The translations under genes were made by a program, and so were the position numbers. The notes under the pieces are model-generated. The model was given only the letters and a program-made list of their open reading frames with translations. It had not been told where the DNA came from and ran no database searches. A stretch of DNA of 64,000 nucleotides from UBA4732 sp963823075 (GTDB taxonomy: Bacteria; Planctomycetota; Planctomycetia; Gemmatales; Gemmataceae), in assembly GCA_963823075.1 (NCBI GenBank), contig CAWGKE010000001.1, positions 62,001 through 126,000 of the forward strand. Direction: 5' to 3'. Shown piece by piece: positions 7,309-16,768 of this stretch. The number at the start of each line of letters is the position of its first letter. Positions within the stretch are counted from its first letter, which is position 1.

Positions 7309-8178
7309 ATGACCAAATCACCAGACGCCGAAGCCGCCGCCTCCCTGCCGATCCGCTGGTGGCGGAGCTTCGTCTTCGCCCCTCTGCGGCGCGCCAACGA
7401 CGAGTCGCGCGTTTACCTCGAATCCCCCGCCGGCCGCGGTGTGGACCGCAAAGTCATCGCCGTGCTGCTGGTGACGGCCCTGGTCGTCACGTTGCACCAG
7501 TACCAGGGCGAGGTGAATCAGCTCGTCTGGATACCGTGGCTGCTGGACCGGCTCGGCCTGGCGGGTGCGGCCGCCTCGGTGGGCGGTTGGCTCGCCGTCG
7601 TCAGGGCCAGCCCCATCGACTGGTGGACCTTCTGGGCCTTGGCCGGCTTCGTCTGCTATGGCGTTCTTCCCGCGCTGATGGTCAAATTCGTCTTCCGCGA
7701 GCGGCTGGCCGACTACGGACTCAAGCTGCGCGGCGCCTTCACCGACGGCTGGGTCTACCTCGTCATGCTGGCGGTGATGGGACCGCTGGTGTTCGCCATG
7801 TCGTTCAACGCCCACTTCCAGGCGACCTATCCCTTTTACACCCACCCCAAAGGGACGCCGCTGTGGCCGGACTTCTGGCGCTGGGAGCTGGCTTACGGGA
7901 TGCAGTTCGTCGGCGTCGAGTTCCTTTTCCGCGGCTTCATGGTCCACGGCCTGCGCCGCCGCTTCGGCGCCTACAGCATCGTCGTCATGACGCTGCCCTA
8001 CTGCATGATCCACTTCGCCAAGCCCCTCCCCGAGACGCTGGCGTCGATCGTCGCCGGCCTGGTGCTGGGCTTCATGAGCCTGCGCACGCGCTCCGTCGTC
8101 CTCGGCGTGGCCATTCACATGTCGGTTGCGATGTCGATGGATTTCGCGTCGATGTGGCAGAAGGGCTGGTTCGGCTGA
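7309..8178 (+). CDS. CPBP-family intramembrane protease-like protein
   Basis: A 289-residue membrane protein with about six to eight hydrophobic segments from residue ~45 onward. The CPBP (Abi/CaaX-protease-like) signature is present: GVEFLFRGFMV corresponds to motif 1 (usually EExxxR, here one Glu followed by FR), YCMIHFAKPLPE to motif 2 with His, and GVAIHMSVAM to motif 3. The family includes CaaX endoproteases and bacteriocin self-immunity proteins, and its substrates in planctomycetes are unknown. The missing first Glu of motif 1 could weaken catalysis. An ATG at 7309 was chosen because the membrane region starts soon after it; no clear ribosome-binding site is seen. Confidence 0.75.
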   Translation: MTKSPDAEAAASLPIRWWRSFVFAPLRRANDESRVYLESPAGRGVDRKVIAVLLVTALVVTLHQYQGEVNQLVWIPWLLDRLGLAGAAASVGGWLAVVRASPIDWWTFWALAGFVCYGVLPALMVKFVFRERLADYGLKLRGAFTDGWVYLVMLAVMGPLVFAMSFNAHFQATYPFYTHPKGTPLWPDFWRWELAYGMQFVGVEFLFRGFMVHGLRRRFGAYSIVVMTLPYCMIHFAKPLPETLASIVAGLVLGFMSLRTRSVVLGVAIHMSVAMSMDFASMWQKGWFG

Positions 8179-8205
8179 TTGGGCGGGGCAGCCGTCGCAT
8201 GGGTC

Positions 8206-8242
8206 CTATAGGACTTATATGACCTATACGACCTATAAGAAC
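8206..8242. repeat. Short AT-rich tandem repeat (CTATAxGAC type)
   Basis: Four degenerate ~10-bp units, read as TCCTATAGGA, CTTATATGAC, CTATACGACC and TATAAGAACT, lie 28 bp after the CPBP stop and 34 bp before the ABC gene. They are AT-rich against a GC-rich background, and the first unit is itself a perfect palindrome. This could be a dispersed planctomycete repeat, or contain a promoter -10-like sequence for the ABC gene. Confidence 0.5.
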
Positions 8243-8275
8243 TCGCGCCGCCCGCCGCGCCCGTATCATGAAGGT

Positions 8276-10084
8276 ATGAAACCCCGGCCCCGGCCCGCCC
8301 CCGACGAAACGTCTCCCTCCGTCCTCGACGGCCGCCTGTGGCGCGAGGCGTTGACCTGTTTCCGGCCCTATCGCGGGGTCGTGATTCTGACCGCCCTGGC
8401 TATCCTCGTCGGCTGCCTGCTCAACCTGGCGCCGCCGCTGCTGGTGCGCGGCCTGATCGACGACGCCATTCCCGCCGGCCGGGCGTCCGGCTCGGCCGAT
8501 CCGCTGCTGTTCTACGTCGTCGCCCTGGTGCTGCTGCCGCTGACCGCCAGCCTTATCAGCCTCGGCCAGGACTACCTGTCCACGCGCATCGGCCAGGGCA
8601 TCCTGTCGGACCTGCGCAACCGGCTGTTCCGCCATTTGCAGAGCCAGTCGCTCCGCTTCTTCACCACCACGCGGGCCGGCGAGATCACCTCGCGCGTCTC
8701 CAGCGACGTGGCCCAGATTCGCTGGGCGGTCGAGGACACGCTGCCGGAGATCCTCAGCAACCTGGCGACCGTGATCGGCACGCTGGCCGTGCTGTTCTGG
8801 ATGTCGTGGCCGCTCGCGCTGGCCGCGTGCGCCACGGTGCCGGTCTTCCTGCTGCCGGCCCGCGGGGTCGGCCGCTGGCGGCGGAAGCTGTCCGAACAGA
8901 CGCAGGAACAGCACGCCCAGATGCTGGCCCTGCTCTCCGACGTGCTCAACGTCGGCGGCTACGTCCTGATGCGCCTGTTCAACCGCACCGACGAGGAGGC
9001 GCGGCGCTTCGCCGAACGCAACGCCGAGCTGCTGCGCCTGCGGCTCAAGCTGGTGATGGTCGGGCAGTGGATGACGATGTTCGTCACACTTTTCGGCGCC
9101 ATCGGCCCGGCGGTGGTCTACTGGTACGGCGGCATGTTGGTGATCGAGGGCCGGCTGAGCATCGGGGCCGTCGTGGCCTTCGTCGCCTACCTGACCGGCC
9201 TCTATCGGCCGGTGACGCGCCTCGCCGGCGTCTACACCAGCATCCAGGAGGCGATGGGCGTGTTCCAGCGCATCGTTTCCTGGCTGGACCAGACGCCGGA
9301 AGTGCGCGACCTGGACGGCGCCAAGGAACTCAGCCCCGTGCGCGGCGAGATCCAGTTCGACAACGTCGCCTTCACGTACAACGCGGAGCATCGGCCGGCC
9401 CTGGAGGGTGTGAGCTTTACGGTGCGGCCCGGTCAGCTGGCCGCTCTCGTCGGCCCTAGCGGGGCGGGGAAAACCACTGTTACCTATCTGGTTCCACGCT
9501 TTTACGATCCGCAGTCCGGAGCGATCCGCATCGACGGCATGGACGTGCGTTCGGTGACGCAGCGGTCGCTGGCGGCGCAGGTCGGCATGGTGACGCAGGA
9601 CACGTACCTGTTCCACAACACCGTCCGCGCCAATCTGGAGTACGCCCGGCCCGGCGCGACGGCGGCGGAGCTGGAGGCCGCTTGCCGCGCCGCCCACATC
9701 CACGACTTCATCTCCCGGCTGCCGGACGGCTACGACACGGTGGTCGGCGAGCGCGGCGTCAAGCTGTCCGGCGGCGAGCGGCAGCGGCTGGCCATCGCCC
9801 GCGCCATCCTCAAGGACCCGCGCATCCTGATCCTGGACGAAGCCACGAGCGCCCTGGATTCCACCTCGGAACGGCTGATCCAGGAGGCGCTGGCGCCGCT
9901 GATGCGCGGACGGACGACATTGGCGATCGCTCATCGGCTATCGACGATCCTGGCGGCGGACGTGATCCTGGTGCTGGACGAGGGCCGGCTGGTGGAGAGC
10001 GGCACGCACGCGGAACTGCTGGGCCGCGACGGGCTTTATGCGCGGCTGTATCACGAGCAGTTCGAGCGGGCCGCGGCGGTGTAG
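8276..10084 (+). CDS. ABC exporter, fused permease and ATPase (MsbA type)
   Basis: A 602-residue half-transporter that should act as a homodimer. Six membrane helices span ~35-320. The nucleotide-binding domain (~355-595) shows Walker A GPSGAGKTT, Q-loop VTQDTYLFH, signature LSGGERQR, Walker B ILILDEATSALD and the H-loop AHRLST. The family exports lipids, lipopeptides or drugs, and the substrate cannot be read from sequence. An ATG at 8276 is preceded by a weak GAAGG very close to it. It is convergent with the kinase-TPR gene 31 bp away. Confidence 0.92.
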   Translation: MKPRPRPAPDETSPSVLDGRLWREALTCFRPYRGVVILTALAILVGCLLNLAPPLLVRGLIDDAIPAGRASGSADPLLFYVVALVLLPLTASLISLGQDYLSTRIGQGILSDLRNRLFRHLQSQSLRFFTTTRAGEITSRVSSDVAQIRWAVEDTLPEILSNLATVIGTLAVLFWMSWPLALAACATVPVFLLPARGVGRWRRKLSEQTQEQHAQMLALLSDVLNVGGYVLMRLFNRTDEEARRFAERNAELLRLRLKLVMVGQWMTMFVTLFGAIGPAVVYWYGGMLVIEGRLSIGAVVAFVAYLTGLYRPVTRLAGVYTSIQEAMGVFQRIVSWLDQTPEVRDLDGAKELSPVRGEIQFDNVAFTYNAEHRPALEGVSFTVRPGQLAALVGPSGAGKTTVTYLVPRFYDPQSGAIRIDGMDVRSVTQRSLAAQVGMVTQDTYLFHNTVRANLEYARPGATAAELEAACRAAHIHDFISRLPDGYDTVVGERGVKLSGGERQRLAIARAILKDPRILILDEATSALDSTSERLIQEALAPLMRGRTTLAIAHRLSTILAADVILVLDEGRLVESGTHAELLGRDGLYARLYHEQFERAAAV

Positions 10085-10115
10085 GTCGCCGTCCGCGCCT
10101 CCCTGGAGAGAAACC

Positions 10116-12679
10116 CTACGGCGGCGCCGCCTGGAGTTCCTCAGCCTTCCGCACGTCTGCCTCGGCCGCTTCGTCGTCGCCGTCGCGGAGGCGGGCGGCG
10201 GCCCGGTTGCGGTACAGCACGGGGTCGGCGGGATCGTTGTCGATGGCGCGGCTGTAGTCGGCCTCGGCCTCGGTGTATCTCCCCAGCCGCGCGAGGGCGA
10301 CGCCGCGCCGGTCGTACACGTCGGCCAGGGCGGCGCGATCGGTCGGCGCCGTGCGCGCCAGCGCCCGCGTGAAGTCCCCAACGGCGCTCTCATATTCCTC
10401 CATCTGGATATAGGCGTCGCCGCGGCCGGCGTAGGCCAGGGCGTCGTCGGGCGCCTGCGCCAGCACCTCGCTGTAGGTCCGGGCGGCGTCGCCGGGCCGT
10501 CCGCGGGCCAGCGACAGGGCCGCGCGCTCGCCGGACAGCAGCGCGTCCGCCGGCAGCAGCCGCAGCGCCGCATCCAGATGGACGGCGGCCCGGTCGTACT
10601 GCTTAAGGTTGCGGCGCGCGTGGGCCAGCTCGCGGTGGACTTCTCCCGATCGCAGGCCGAGGGCGAGCGCCTTTTCCAGGTCGTCGGCCGCCCGGCCGTG
10701 GTCGCCGATTTCGTTCAAGAGCCATGCCCGGTCGAAATAGTCGGCGGCGAAGCGCGGCGCCAGGCCGGCGGCCGCCGCGCGGCAATCGGCGCCGGCGCCG
10801 GCGTGGTCCTTGTGGGCGCGGCAGGCGGCGCCACGCTGGCGGAAGGCCGCCGGCAGACCGGGCGCCAGTTCCAGCGCACGGCCGGCGTCGGCCAGCGCCC
10901 CGTCCGGGTCGCCGGCGCGTTCGCGGAGGACGGAGCGGTCCAGGTAGTCGCGCCGCCAGCGCGGGTTCAGAAGCGCGGCCGCCCGGCGGAAGTCGGCCGC
11001 CGCACCATCGCGATCCCCCTGGCGCAGCCGCGCTTGCGCTCGCGCCTCGCAGGCGTCCGACGATCGGGCGTCGCACCGCAGCGCTTCCTCGCAACACCGC
11101 AGGGCGTCATCGGGCCGGTCCAGGGCGAGGGCGATCCGCGAGAGGTCGGCGTACTGCTCGGCGGATGTGGCGTGAACGGCGTTCCAGGCGTCGGTGCAGG
11201 TGCGTTGTTCCTCGTCGCGCCGTCCTCGGTCGTGCCATACCCGGACCGACAGCAGCCAGGCGGCGGTGCAGCCGGGATCGAGCCGGAGGGCGGCGGCGCA
11301 GTCCGCCAGCGCCTCGTCGCGGCGGTCGATCCGCCAATAGCCCCATGCCCGATCGGCGTAATCTCGCGCGCCGATGGCGCGTCCGCCGCGCCCTGTTTGA
11401 ACCGCCGATGCGCTTCCAGGAAATCGGCGTCGGCCGCCGCGTCCGCCCCCTGGCGGTATTCGGCCCGGCCGCGGAGGACGAGCGCCGCAACCAGCGCGGG
11501 CCGGCGGCGCACGGCCTCCGTCGCCTCGCGGATCGCCTCGGGCATGTCGTTCTCGGCGAAACAGTCGCGCGCGCGGTCGAGATGCGCCTCCGCCGCATTC
11601 ATCCCGTGGACGGCGATCGGCGGCGCGGCGGTGGGATTTTGCAGATATCGCATCTGCGTCGAGACGTAAGCGGCGCCGGCCATGACGGCCATGCCGGCGG
11701 CGCCGACGGCGACCAGCCGCCACGGCCAGGGAGACGGCCGGGGCGGAGGTTCAGAGGATTTACCGCGCCCGGTTACGGGATGAATGTCTCCGCTCGTGGA
11801 CAGCGGAAGCGACCAACTTTCCTCCTTGCGTTCGGCGCGAGCCGCCGCGCCGAACGGGGCCAGCGCCGCGGCGAAGGCGGCCATGTCCGGGTAGCGCTCG
11901 GCCGGGTAGCGAGCGGTGGCGGTTCGGCAGAGCGCGTCGAAGCGCGGGTCGAGGTCCGGGACGTGGGCGGACGGCGGCGCCGGCTCGTTGTGGAGAATGC
12001 GGTCGAACAGGGCGCTCTCCGTGGGACCCCCTCCCAACCCTCCCCCAGCGTCGGGGGAGGGCAGGGTGGGGGGCGGCCGGCCGGTCAGCAGCTCGTACAG
12101 AATCACGCCAAGGCTGTACACGTCGGCGGCGCGGCCGTCCGGGTCGGCTTCGCCGTGGACCCGTTCGGGCGGCAGGTAAGCCGGCGTGCCGAGCGAGGCC
12201 GCACCGAAGTCGGTCAGGATCGGCTCACCGCGCCGGTTGATGAGGATGTTGGACGGCTTGAGATCGCGGTGGAACACGCCGCTGTCGTGGGCCTCTGCCA
12301 GGGCGAGCGCCAGGGTGCGGACCAACGCCGCCGCTTCCGCGGACGGCAGGCGGCCCAGGCGGAGCCGCTCCGCCAGCGTAGTGCCGTCGATGTAGGCCAT
12401 CGTCAAAAACGGCGTGCCGTCGATGACGCCGGCTTCGTAGAGGGGGCAGATGTTCGGATGGTGCAGCGACGCCGCGGCGCGGGCGGCCCGGCGGAAACGC
12501 ACGGCGGCGTCCGTTTCGCCTTCGTCCAGCGGTACCTTGAGGGCGACGAGCCGGTTGAGTTCCGGGTCGTGGGCCAGGTAAACCGCGCCCATGCCGCCCT
12601 GGCCGAGCTTCATCAGGATGCGGTAGCGCCCGAATTGTTTCGGCGGCTCCCCCGTCCCGAGGGTGAGATTGGTCATCAT
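10116..12679 (-). CDS. Serine/threonine protein kinase with TPR repeats (frameshifted)
   Basis: One locus of ~855 residues. The Hanks-type kinase domain (~15-285) has the glycine loop LGQGGMGAVYLAH, VALKVPL, catalytic HRDLKPSNIL and DFGAASLGTPAYLPPE. A membrane segment at ~315-340 is followed by a long series of TPR motifs (for example ALADCAAALRLDPG and AADDLEKALALG) to the end, probably a periplasm-side or paryphoplasm-side interaction platform. The frame changes near 11375, where one base seems to be missing. The kinase domain carries an in-frame insertion derived from a palindromic repeat after the TGRPP motif. Substrates unknown. Confidence 0.82.
12024..12075. repeat. Palindromic repeat inside the kinase gene, copy 2
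   Basis: The reverse complement of the repeat at 7250-7302, with a 9-bp CCCTCCCCC/GGGGGAGGG stem. Read on the minus strand it is translated as PTLPSPDAGGGLGGG in the kinase-TPR protein, between the conserved TGRPP of kinase subdomain XI and the following ESALFDRIL helix. The reading frame is kept, so the element adds ~16 residues to a surface loop without breaking the kinase. Confidence 0.7.
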
Positions 12680-12735
12680 GACCTGAGCCTCGCGATCCGA
12701 ACGCCCGCGCTTAGGCGAGCGGCAGCAGGAATGGT

Positions 12736-12807
12736 ACCCGTAGCCGCATTCGCCAGAATGCGGGCCGACAACCGTTCACCCGCATTCTGGCGAATGCGGC
12801 TACGGGT
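12736..12807. repeat. Perfect 29-bp inverted repeat
   Basis: Arms at 12736-12764 and 12779-12807 are perfect reverse complements, separated by 14 nt. The core is CCGCATTCGCCAGAATGCGG. It starts 23 bp past the stop of the 66-residue gene and lies before the kinase-TPR gene, both on the minus strand. There is no long T-tract, so it is not a textbook intrinsic terminator. It is one of the 3'-end palindromes discussed in findings. Confidence 0.85.
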
Positions 12808-12829
12808 AAAGTATTTCCCGCCCCTCGCC

Positions 12830-13030
12830 TTACTTCGCGATTTCGAGGATCAGCTGGCGGGCGACCTTGTAGGCGTTGCGGAGGGTCACGGAGCGGAGTT
12901 CCATCTGTCCCTCGTTGAAGTGCCGGCCGAGTTCGCAGTCCGGCAGTCCGGCGATGGCCGCGGTAAGCGGCAGCAGTCGCAGGAACTCGTTGATCTTTTG
13001 CTGCTGGCGGTCGATGCCTTCGTTGCTCAT
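12830..13030 (-). CDS. Small hypothetical protein of the his cluster
   Basis: A 66-residue protein beginning MSNEGIDRQQQKINEFLRLL and ending in a helical VARQLILEIAK. It looks all-helical, has no membrane segment or signal peptide, and no family is recognised with certainty. It lies 97 bp after hisB on the same strand, so it may be co-transcribed with the histidine genes. The ribosome-binding site is weak. Its sequence composition and codon bias toward G/C at third positions match the neighbours, supporting coding. Confidence 0.55.
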   Translation of the reverse strand: MSNEGIDRQQQKINEFLRLLPLTAAIAGLPDCELGRHFNEGQMELRSVTLRNAYKVARQLILEIAK

Positions 13031-13126
13031 GGTGCGCACCCGCAGAAAGGACGCAGACATAGCCGTAGCCACGCCGTCCAGAATACCCCGACCGGCCGGC
13101 GCCCTCAAGACCGTCTCGCCGGCGAC

Positions 13127-13874
13127 TTACAGGACGCCCTTTGTCGAAGGCACGCCCGGCGAGCGCGGGTCCAGCTCCACCGCCTCGCGCAGGGCGCGGG
13201 CCGTCGCCTTGAAGATCGCCTCGATGATGTGATGCGTGTTGCGGCCGTGGTGGACGACGACGTGCAGGGCGAAGGCCCCGCTGGACGAGACGGCGCGCCA
13301 GAACTCCTCCGCCAGCGTCGAGCTGAACGTCCCCAGCGTCTCCAGCGGCACGTCGGCCTTCCAGACGCAGAACGGCCGGCCGCACAGGTCCACCGCCGCC
13401 GTCGCCAGCGTCTCGTCCATCGGCACGGTGGCGCTCGCCGTAGCGGCGGATTCCGGCCTTGCTGCCGAGGGCCTCCGCCAGCGCCTTGCCGAAACAGATG
13501 CCCACGTCTTCCACTGTGTGATGGGCGTCCACGTGCAGGTCGCCAGTCGCCTGCACGGTCAGGTCGATGAGGCTGTGCCGCGACAGCAGCGTCAGCATGT
13601 GGTCGAAGAAGCCGACGCCGGTGGCGATGGCGGACTTGCCGGAGCCGTCGAGGGCCAGGCTCAGCTCGATCTTCGTTTCGCCGGTTTGGCGGTCGATGGA
13701 GGCCTTGCGCGGATCGAGGGGGCGATAGTTGGGGCTGTCCTTCGGCAGCAAATGCGGGGGCACGGGGCGAACCGTGGTGTCCTCCTCGCCTTCGATCACG
13801 ATGGGCTTGATCCACCGGAAGGGGCCAGTAGAGGGAGTGAGGGTTTCCGGGGAATCCCGCAGCTTGTCGTTCAT
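13127..13874 (-). CDS. hisB: Imidazoleglycerol-phosphate dehydratase (frameshifted)
   Basis: Catalyses the sixth step of histidine synthesis, dehydrating imidazole-glycerol phosphate. Characteristic parts are TGETKIELSLALDG, the metal-binding FFDHML and DAHHTVEDVGI motifs, and a C-terminal GRNTHHIIEAIFKATARAL. The frame changes near 13437 (one extra base) between GIRRYG and PMDETLATAAVDL. An unusual N-terminal extension of ~55 residues precedes the enzyme domain, rich in Pro and acidic residues. The start is supported by a 4-bp ATGA overlap with the upstream gene. Typical HisB is ~195 residues; this one is ~248. Confidence 0.88.
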
Positions 13875-14269
13875 GGCGCCGTCTCCTCTGCCTGGACGTC
13901 CAGGTAACGCTGGCTCAACTCCTCCCCGTCGAATCGCAGTTTCAGCAGGTAACGCCCGGGCGCCGGAAAGATGCACTTCCGCACCCGCCATTCCAGGGGG
14001 AATGTGAGCCCGCGATCCGAGGAGACGAACCAGCGCGGCTGGACATAGATCTCCTTCTCCGTTTCCAGCTGCATCACAGCCAATTCCATTATACCCTCGG
14101 CCAAGGCGTCGAACACCTCCGTATAGACGGTGAAAGGCTCCGCCAGGGCGGGCCACGTCGAAAACGACAGGGTGTGAAACAGCCCGGCCAGGCACAACTC
14201 CACCGTCGCCGTGTTGACCTCCATCCGGTGGCAGAGAATCAACCCGGCGACCTCCGGCAGCTTCTTCAT
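13871..14269 (-). CDS. Conserved hypothetical protein (DUF6941-like)
   Basis: A 132-residue soluble protein starting MKKLPEVAGLILCHRMEVN. The pattern of an N-terminal LILC strand, a central G-IMELAV strand, and a beta-rich C-terminus with a GRYLLKLRFDGEEL segment resembles DUF6941-type beta-sandwich proteins, which occur as small stand-alone genes in planctomycetes. The role is unknown. It sits between hisC (13 bp) and hisB (4-bp overlap), so translation is probably coupled to hisB. Confidence 0.6.
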   Translation of the reverse strand: MKKLPEVAGLILCHRMEVNTATVELCLAGLFHTLSFSTWPALAEPFTVYTEVFDALAEGIMELAVMQLETEKEIYVQPRWFVSSDRGLTFPLEWRVRKCIFPAPGRYLLKLRFDGEELSQRYLDVQAEETAP

Positions 14270-14282
14270 CGTCTCGCCCCCG

Positions 14283-15326
14283 TCAAACCAGTGCGGCTAT
14301 CTCCGCCAGCAGCCGGTCGATCTCCGCGTCCGTCCCGACCGAGATCCGCAGCCCGTCGTCGCTCCCTTCATAGTTCATGTACCGCACAAGGATACCGCGC
14401 CGTTTCAGCTCCTCATAGATCGGCTTCACCGCCCGGTCGTCGCGGCGGCACCAGACGAAGTTCGCCCGGCTCGGCGGCACGACAAATCCCAGCCGGGCCA
14501 GCGCCTCCATCATCCGGCTGCGCGTCGCCAGCACCTTCGCCCGGATCGTGCGGAAATGCTCCTGGTCCTCCAGCGCCGCGGCCGCCGCCGTCAGACTCAG
14601 GACATCGCAGTTGTACGAATCCTTCACCTTGAGCAGCTCGCGCACCACCGCCGGGTCGGCCACGGCGAAGCCGAAGCGGACGCCGGCCAGCGCATACGAC
14701 TTGCTGAACGTCCGCGTGACGATGACGCCCCGCGATCGCGTCAGCTCCAGCGCATCGTCTTCGGCGAAATCGGCGTAGGCCTCATCGACGACGAGCGGGC
14801 CGTTCCGCTCCGCCGCAAACCGTTCCAGCCGCGCCCGGCCGACTGTGGTTCCTGACGGGGAATTGGGATTGGCAAGGAAGGTGAGATGGGCCTTTTCGAC
14901 CGGCCACGACTCGGGCAAGGCCCAGTCGGCGGTGAACGGCACGGTCTGGAAGCGGGCGCCCTGGATCTCAGCAAGAGTGCGGTAGAGCAGGTAACTCGGC
15001 GTCGGCGAAACGATCAGACCGCCCTCGGGGACGAAGGCACGGGTGACGATGGTAAGGATGTCGTCGGAGCCGTTGCCGATCAGAACGCCGTCGGGATCGA
15101 CGCCGAGGACGCGGCCGGCCGTCTGGCGGAAATGCACGCCGGTCGGGTCGGGATAGCGACGCAGGCGGTCGCTGGTCAGCGCCTCGCGGAGCGCCTCGAA
15201 GACGCGCGGAGATGGGGGATAGGGATTCTCGTTGGTATTGAGCTTGACGAAGGCGCCGTCGCGCGGCTGTTCGCCGGGAACGTAGCCGGACATGGCGCGG
15301 ACGCCCGGACGCAGATGTTCGATCAA
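14283..15326 (-). CDS. hisC: Histidinol-phosphate aminotransferase
   Basis: A 347-residue class II PLP aminotransferase converting imidazole-acetol phosphate and glutamate to histidinol phosphate. Visible motifs include LNTNENPYPPSP near the N-terminus, IGNGSDDIL, LANPNSPSGTTV, VVDEAYADF and the PLP-lysine segment TRTFSKSYALAGVRFGF. An Arg-rich RANFVWCRRDD region near the C-terminus binds substrate phosphate in the family. The start overlaps the hisD stop by 4 bp (ATGA). No frame problem was noticed. Confidence 0.93.
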   Translation of the reverse strand: MIEHLRPGVRAMSGYVPGEQPRDGAFVKLNTNENPYPPSPRVFEALREALTSDRLRRYPDPTGVHFRQTAGRVLGVDPDGVLIGNGSDDILTIVTRAFVPEGGLIVSPTPSYLLYRTLAEIQGARFQTVPFTADWALPESWPVEKAHLTFLANPNSPSGTTVGRARLERFAAERNGPLVVDEAYADFAEDDALELTRSRGVIVTRTFSKSYALAGVRFGFAVADPAVVRELLKVKDSYNCDVLSLTAAAAALEDQEHFRTIRAKVLATRSRMMEALARLGFVVPPSRANFVWCRRDDRAVKPIYEELKRRGILVRYMNYEGSDDGLRISVGTDAEIDRLLAEIAALV

Positions 15327-16768
15327 CGGAAGAGTTCTCCTGTCGGGCCGGCCGGCTTCTGTGTACGAGACCGCGCCCGCTGCGGCGAGGTTCGCGGCGC
15401 CGCTCCTTTCTCATCCGCCAACCGAACCTCGATGCTGGCGGCGTGGGCGGTCAGCCCCTCGACGTTGGCCAGCCGCCGCACGTCGTCGGCCATCCGCGCC
15501 AGGCCGTCGCGCGTGAACGACAGCACGCTGGTGCGGCGCTGGAAGTCGTTGGCCGACAGGCCGCTCGACCAGCGGGCGGCGCCGCCGGTCGGCAAGACGT
15601 GCGACGGCCCCGCCGCGTAGTCGCCGACCGCCACCGGCGAGTACGGGCCGAGGAAGATCGCGCCGGCGTTGCCGATCGCGGCGCACAGGTCCTCGGCGTC
15701 CTCGGCGACGATTTCCAGATGTTCGGGAGCGATTTGGTTGACGATATCCACGGCCTCATCCGCGTCGCGCGCCAGAACCAGGGCGCCGAACTGCTCCAGG
15801 CTCTCGCGCGTCAGGTCGGCCCGCGACAGGCCGGCCAGCTGCGTCTCCAGGGCCGCGGCGACGGCGTCCAGCAGCGGGGCGTGCCACGACACCAGGATGC
15901 TGGCGCCGGGCGCGTGTTCGGCCTGGGCCAGCAGGTCGGCGGCGATGAAGGCGGGCGAGGCGGTTGCGTCGGCCAGCACGACGACCTCGCTGGGGCCGGC
16001 GATGCAGTCGATGGCGACCTGGCCGAAGACGTGCCGCTTGGCGAGGGCCACGAACAGGTTGCCCGGCCCGACGATCATGTCCACGGCCGGCAGCCCCTCG
16101 ACGCCGTAGGCCAGCGCCGCCACCGCCTGGGCGCCGCCGACGCGATAGACCTCGGTGACGCCGAGTTCGTGGCAGACGGCCAGCAGGTCCTTGTTGTAGG
16201 CCCCGGCCGGCGTCGGCGGCATGACGACGGCCAGCTCCGGCACGCCGGCCGCCCGCGCCGGGCAGACGGTCATGAGCAGCGTCGAGGGGTACGACGCCGC
16301 TCCGCCGGGAATCATGACGCCGACGCGCCGCAGCGGCCGGTAGCGCACGCGCAGCTCGTGCCGCCCCGCCACGGTCATCACGGCGTCGCGGTGCAAGAGG
16401 CCGGACTGGAACGACAGCACGTTGGTCCGCACGCGGCGCACCGTCTCCAGGAATGCGGGGTCGGCGGCGGCGTGGGCCAGCGACATTTCCGCTCGCGTGA
16501 CGCGCAAACTCTGCGCGTCGAGGCGAACACGGTCGAACTGTTCGGTGTAGTGGAAGAGGGCGTCGGCGCCGCGCTCGCGCACGTCCTCGCAGACGCGCTC
16601 GACGACGCGCACCGGCGGCAGGGGTTCGCCGAAGACTTTTTGCGTCAGCTCCCGGCCGCGCGCCGAGACGACGTTGCCCTGAGCGCTGAGCTGGGCGCGG
16701 AGGGCGGCGAGCTGGGCGGCCGCGTCGCCGGCGGCGCAGTCGATCCGCCGGATTTTGAGGGAGGGCAT
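15323..16768 (-). CDS. hisD: Histidinol dehydrogenase
   Basis: A 481-residue zinc enzyme performing the last two oxidations to histidine with NAD. It shows VGVMIPGGAASYPSTLLM, VYRVGGAQAVAALAYG, VDMIVGPGNLFVALAKR, IDCIAGPSEVVVLAD, LLAQAEHAP and the metal/catalytic NQIAPEHLEI motif. The last ~25 residues, after EVRLADEK, form an Arg/Pro-rich extension not usual in the family. It is the first gene of the minus-strand his cluster. The region upstream is the low-GC stretch described next. Confidence 0.93.
   Translation of the reverse strand: MPSLKIRRIDCAAGDAAAQLAALRAQLSAQGNVVSARGRELTQKVFGEPLPPVRVVERVCEDVRERGADALFHYTEQFDRVRLDAQSLRVTRAEMSLAHAAADPAFLETVRRVRTNVLSFQSGLLHRDAVMTVAGRHELRVRYRPLRRVGVMIPGGAASYPSTLLMTVCPARAAGVPELAVVMPPTPAGAYNKDLLAVCHELGVTEVYRVGGAQAVAALAYGVEGLPAVDMIVGPGNLFVALAKRHVFGQVAIDCIAGPSEVVVLADATASPAFIAADLLAQAEHAPGASILVSWHAPLLDAVAAALETQLAGLSRADLTRESLEQFGALVLARDADEAVDIVNQIAPEHLEIVAEDAEDLCAAIGNAGAIFLGPYSPVAVGDYAAGPSHVLPTGGAARWSSGLSANDFQRRTSVLSFTRDGLARMADDVRRLANVEGLTAHAASIEVRLADEKGAAPRTSPQRARSRTQKPAGPTGELFR

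Noticed and set aside
10724..13570. A 948-codon plus-strand open frame
   Set aside because: It runs antisense across the kinase-TPR gene, the 66-residue gene and hisB, and is Arg/Gly-rich without any motif, so it is a shadow.
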